36,033 nt of DNA from Alphaproteobacteria bacterium MedPE-SWcel (lineage in GTDB: Bacteria > Pseudomonadota > Alphaproteobacteria > Rhodobacterales > Rhodobacteraceae): contig MPDC01000009.1 in NCBI GenBank assembly GCA_001874255.1, positions 94,490 to 130,522 of the forward strand, written 5' to 3'. The notes under the pieces are model-generated. The model was not told where the DNA came from, made no database searches, and saw nothing but the letters and a program-made list of their open reading frames with translations. Below are positions 33,849 to 36,033 of this stretch, piece by piece. The stretch's first letter is position 1, and every line of letters starts with the position of its first letter. A program made the position numbers and the translations under genes.

Positions 33849-35534
33849 ATGTCATTGAGACGATTTGCAAACCTACGCCAAGTCGCATTCCACCTGCACC
33901 GAGACTACAGGCGGCGCATGTTTCACATCGCATATGGGTTGCCTGCAGCTGCACGGTATAGGGAATTCACGATACCAAAGCGAAGCGGGGGTACACGACG
34001 CATCTGTGCTCCGCGTAAGGCCTTGCTAAACCTACAGCGTGACATGCTGAGGTTGATTGAACCGGATTATCAACCGCGCGCCCATGTTCATGGTTTTGTG
34101 TCTGGACGTCAGAGAAGCATCGTGAGCAACGCGAGGCAACACGTTGGCAAACGGTGGGTGCTAAATATCGACCTTGAGGACTTCTTTGAGACAATTCACT
34201 TCGGACGCGTTCGAGGGCGGCTAGTCGCGCCACCATATAATTATCCCGAGGAAATCGCCCAATTCGTCGCCCACATTGCATGCTTCGAAACAGAAAAAGA
34301 GGTTAATGGGACACGTCGCACAACCAGTGTCTTGATGCCCGGCGGAGCTTTGTCGCCTCTGCTGGCTAATGTTGTAACGGACAAATTGGATGCGGAACTA
34401 GCCCGGTTTTGCAGGCAATTGGGCTGCACGTACACTCGCTATGCCGATGATGTTACCATTTCTTCCAATCGCCGAACTTTCCCCGCGCCAATTGGACGTT
34501 TTGCAGACCCAGAAAGTTTTTTGGAGTTCACCTTATCCGATAGCTTTCAACAGATTGTTGAAGACAACGGTTTTCGAATTAACCACGATAAGACACGACT
34601 ACTTGGACAAGCGTTTCAACAGGATGTGACCGGTTTAGTCGTGAATGAGAAAGTCAATGTAAAGCGTAAATTCGTGCGCGAAGTTCGAGCTATGTTGCAC
34701 GATTGGGAGTTTAACGGACTGGCGCAGGCTAGTGCGAGACACTTCGATGAAAAACGTCCAAATCGTGGGCGCCTACCCGAACAAGAAGCGAGCAACTTTG
34801 AATGGGTGGTGCGGGGCAAAATCGAATTTATCCGCCAAGTCAAAGGCTCGACGGATCAAGTGTTTCGTGCCCTGGCCGCTCGGTACAATGATCAATGCTC
34901 TGGGCAAGAATTTCACATACCTCTGGTCGAAGATCAAGATGTGCTGAACGCTGCGGTTTGCTACTTGGAAAACGACGCTGACGGTGGTGCCGTCGGTACC
35001 TGCTTTGCCATCGAAGATGATCTGTATGCAACCTGCGCACACTGTCTTGGACCAAACCTCCGAGTTTATCCGAGGCAAAATCCGGCATTCCCTTTGGAAG
35101 CCGACGTAGTTGCGCAAGATGATCACAATGATCTGGCACTAATCCGAATTCGCACTCCTCTGCCCGCATTTCGACCGGCGGCTTTTCTTCAATTGGCCGA
35201 AGCAACCGAAGCCGCGAGCGTTGACATCCGTTCGGCTGTCCAGACTGCGGGTTATCCCTCCAACCTGCACAGTGCATCTTTGACTATGAACTCTACGGAG
35301 GTGACCGGATTCTCCCGGCAATCCTTTGATGGTACGCCACCAACCTCGGACAACGTCATATCGCTGTTGTCCGGCACCTTTGAGGGTATGAGCGGTGGAC
35401 CTGTTCTACATGAAGGAAAGGTTGTCGGTGTGATCGTTCGAGGCCCGAACGAAGATGACCGAACAATCCCATTTTTGGCCACGCGTGTATCATTCCTTGA
35501 AACGTTACGCGCTGGGGTTTCCAGCGCAAGCTAA
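33849..35534 (+). CDS. Retron-type reverse transcriptase fused to a trypsin-like protease
   Basis: 561 residues. Residues about 1-340 are a retron reverse transcriptase: FTIPKRSGGTRRI (40-52), the retron-specific NAxxH motif NARQH (94-98), catalytic Asp in NIDLEDFF, PGGALSPLLAN in place of the usual QGxxTSP, YADD (198-201) and the thumb VTG motif (260-262). Residues about 360-555 are a trypsin-like domain with a full triad: His398 (ATCAHC), Asp428 (HNDLALI) and Ser515 (GMSGGPV). Expected action: copies the adjacent RNA into msDNA, with the protease as tethered effector. No signal peptide, so cytoplasmic. ATG 33849 is preferred; a TTG at 33828 lies in the msd stem. Such RT-protease fusions occur in retron surveys; their mechanism is unknown to me. 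Confidence 0.9.
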   Translation: MSLRRFANLRQVAFHLHRDYRRRMFHIAYGLPAAARYREFTIPKRSGGTRRICAPRKALLNLQRDMLRLIEPDYQPRAHVHGFVSGRQRSIVSNARQHVGKRWVLNIDLEDFFETIHFGRVRGRLVAPPYNYPEEIAQFVAHIACFETEKEVNGTRRTTSVLMPGGALSPLLANVVTDKLDAELARFCRQLGCTYTRYADDVTISSNRRTFPAPIGRFADPESFLEFTLSDSFQQIVEDNGFRINHDKTRLLGQAFQQDVTGLVVNEKVNVKRKFVREVRAMLHDWEFNGLAQASARHFDEKRPNRGRLPEQEASNFEWVVRGKIEFIRQVKGSTDQVFRALAARYNDQCSGQEFHIPLVEDQDVLNAAVCYLENDADGGAVGTCFAIEDDLYATCAHCLGPNLRVYPRQNPAFPLEADVVAQDDHNDLALIRIRTPLPAFRPAAFLQLAEATEAASVDIRSAVQTAGYPSNLHSASLTMNSTEVTGFSRQSFDGTPPTSDNVISLLSGTFEGMSGGPVLHEGKVVGVIVRGPNEDDRTIPFLATRVSFLETLRAGVSSAS

Positions 35535-35575
35535 ACGATATTCATATTCGGTAGTCTTTTATGAGCTCGATACCG

Positions 35576-35596
35576 GTTTCACGCCTTAGGCGAAAC
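35576..35596. terminator. Weak stem-loop after the reverse transcriptase gene
   Basis: GTTT and CGCC (35576-35579, 35582-35585) pair with GGCG and AAAC (35589-35596) around TTA, with a two-base bulge. It lies between convergent genes. No T-run follows on either strand. Confidence 0.35.
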
Positions 35597-35606
35597 AAAT
35601 GCGGAA

Positions 35607-35816
35607 CTATTTCTTCGGTTCCCAAAGCACCTTTTTAGCTTCCTTTTCAGCGTTCGAACCTTTCACCCACTGCCACGGGGTACGGGGTTTTCGGGAATTC
35701 GCCAGTTCGGGGTTTGCTTTGGGGTCACTGGCAGCGGCGCGCAGGCGTTCACGGGCCTCTCGCGGGTCGAGCTTGAGTTCCTCGCAGATTGCTTTGAGCG
35801 TCACGATATCAGCCAT
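35607..35816 (-). CDS. Small conserved helix-turn-helix-like protein
   Basis: 69 residues with a strong AAAGGAGAT ribosome-binding site six bases before the ATG at 35816. The N-terminal part, TLKAICEELKLDPREARERLRAA, looks like a short helix-turn-helix, followed by PWQWVKGSNAEKEAKKVL. Similar small proteins are common in Alphaproteobacteria as far as I recall, with no assigned function. It converges with the reverse transcriptase gene, and its higher GC suggests chromosomal background or another segment of the island. Confidence 0.75.
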   Translation of the reverse strand: MADIVTLKAICEELKLDPREARERLRAAASDPKANPELANSRKPRTPWQWVKGSNAEKEAKKVLWEPKK

Positions 35817-35899
35817 TTTCTGATCTCCTTTGGTTCTGATGAGGATCGATAAGATGCGGTCCGCAACCTGTCAGGGATAACCCCAAAACCCTAGAGCTT

Positions 35900-36033
35900 A
35901 TGGCATTAGTCCAAATCTACATTCCAGAACTTGAGTACGCTTTCGACGTTAGTTCTTGGATAATGAATGAAGTCACTATGGACCTGTCGCGGGATTGTGC
36001 CGCTCCTTTGACCACGTATCGTGTCGCAAAGGA
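35900..36033 (+). CDS. Possible start of a gene cut by the window end
   Basis: From ATG 35900 a frame of 44 codons stays open to the edge. It has no recognised motif and only a weak AGAG three bases before the start. The interval 35817-35899 before it shows nothing but the upstream signals of the small minus-strand gene. Confidence 0.25.
   Translation, partial: MALVQIYIPELEYAFDVSSWIMNEVTMDLSRDCAAPLTTYRVAK

Noticed and set aside
33849-35534. Group II intron or other non-retron reverse transcriptase
   Set aside because: NARQH and VTG motifs, the missing maturase domain and the structured upstream RNA favour a retron.
35535-36033. Right-hand attachment site of the tRNA-Phe island
   Set aside because: No copy of the tRNA 3' end was found by eye; the boundary may lie beyond the window.

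Overview
The window is a GC-rich alphaproteobacterial chromosome segment, most probably from Rhodobacterales (Roseobacter/Rhodobacter relatives). The main reasons are the RpoE-ChrR singlet-oxygen type locus with its linked FAD enzyme / DUF1365 / cyclopropane-synthase-like operon, and the gene order murA - DUF2948 - hisD - UPF0262 - phosphatase - infA - maf - RNase G-like - yacG. No species is claimed.

Layout. 1-1679 (minus): panB-panC, pantothenate synthesis. 1950-8998 (plus): a complete peptide-type ABC importer (binding protein, two permeases, one fused double ATPase) translationally coupled to a GNAT protein and an aldehyde dehydrogenase. 9104-13415 (minus): two NAD-salvage genes, pncB and pncA, flanking a membrane hybrid histidine kinase. 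13622-14515 (plus): trhO, tRNA uridine hydroxylation. 14601-15795 (minus): chrR and rpoE, divergent from a six-gene plus-strand operon (15964-21000). The two promoters face away from each other with a perfectly palindromic pair of -35 elements. 21161-21662: a serine-recombinase remnant beside tRNA-Thr(GGT). 21827-30592 (plus): the conserved housekeeping cluster, with a ketosteroid-isomerase-like / GNAT / nitrilase insertion, a three-unit 25-bp stem-loop repeat and a clear terminator after infA.

From tRNA-Phe(GAA) at 30674 to about 35534 the DNA becomes visibly richer in AT and the genes are accessory: a 703-residue GNAT-PIN-ASCH-like mosaic protein, a small ASCH-domain protein, a structured non-coding segment, and a retron-type reverse transcriptase fused to a trypsin-like protease with an intact catalytic triad. 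The segment directly upstream of the reverse transcriptase folds on paper like a retron msr-msd RNA: a TAGC branch-site context, an 11-bp perfect stem and short flanking arms. One arm of the stem can also pair with a second, upstream copy of its partner. This probable retron defence island is the most interesting part of the window. The functional link between the PIN/ASCH genes and the retron is inferred only from position.

The last 500 bases hold a small conserved minus-strand gene and a possible gene cut by the window edge.
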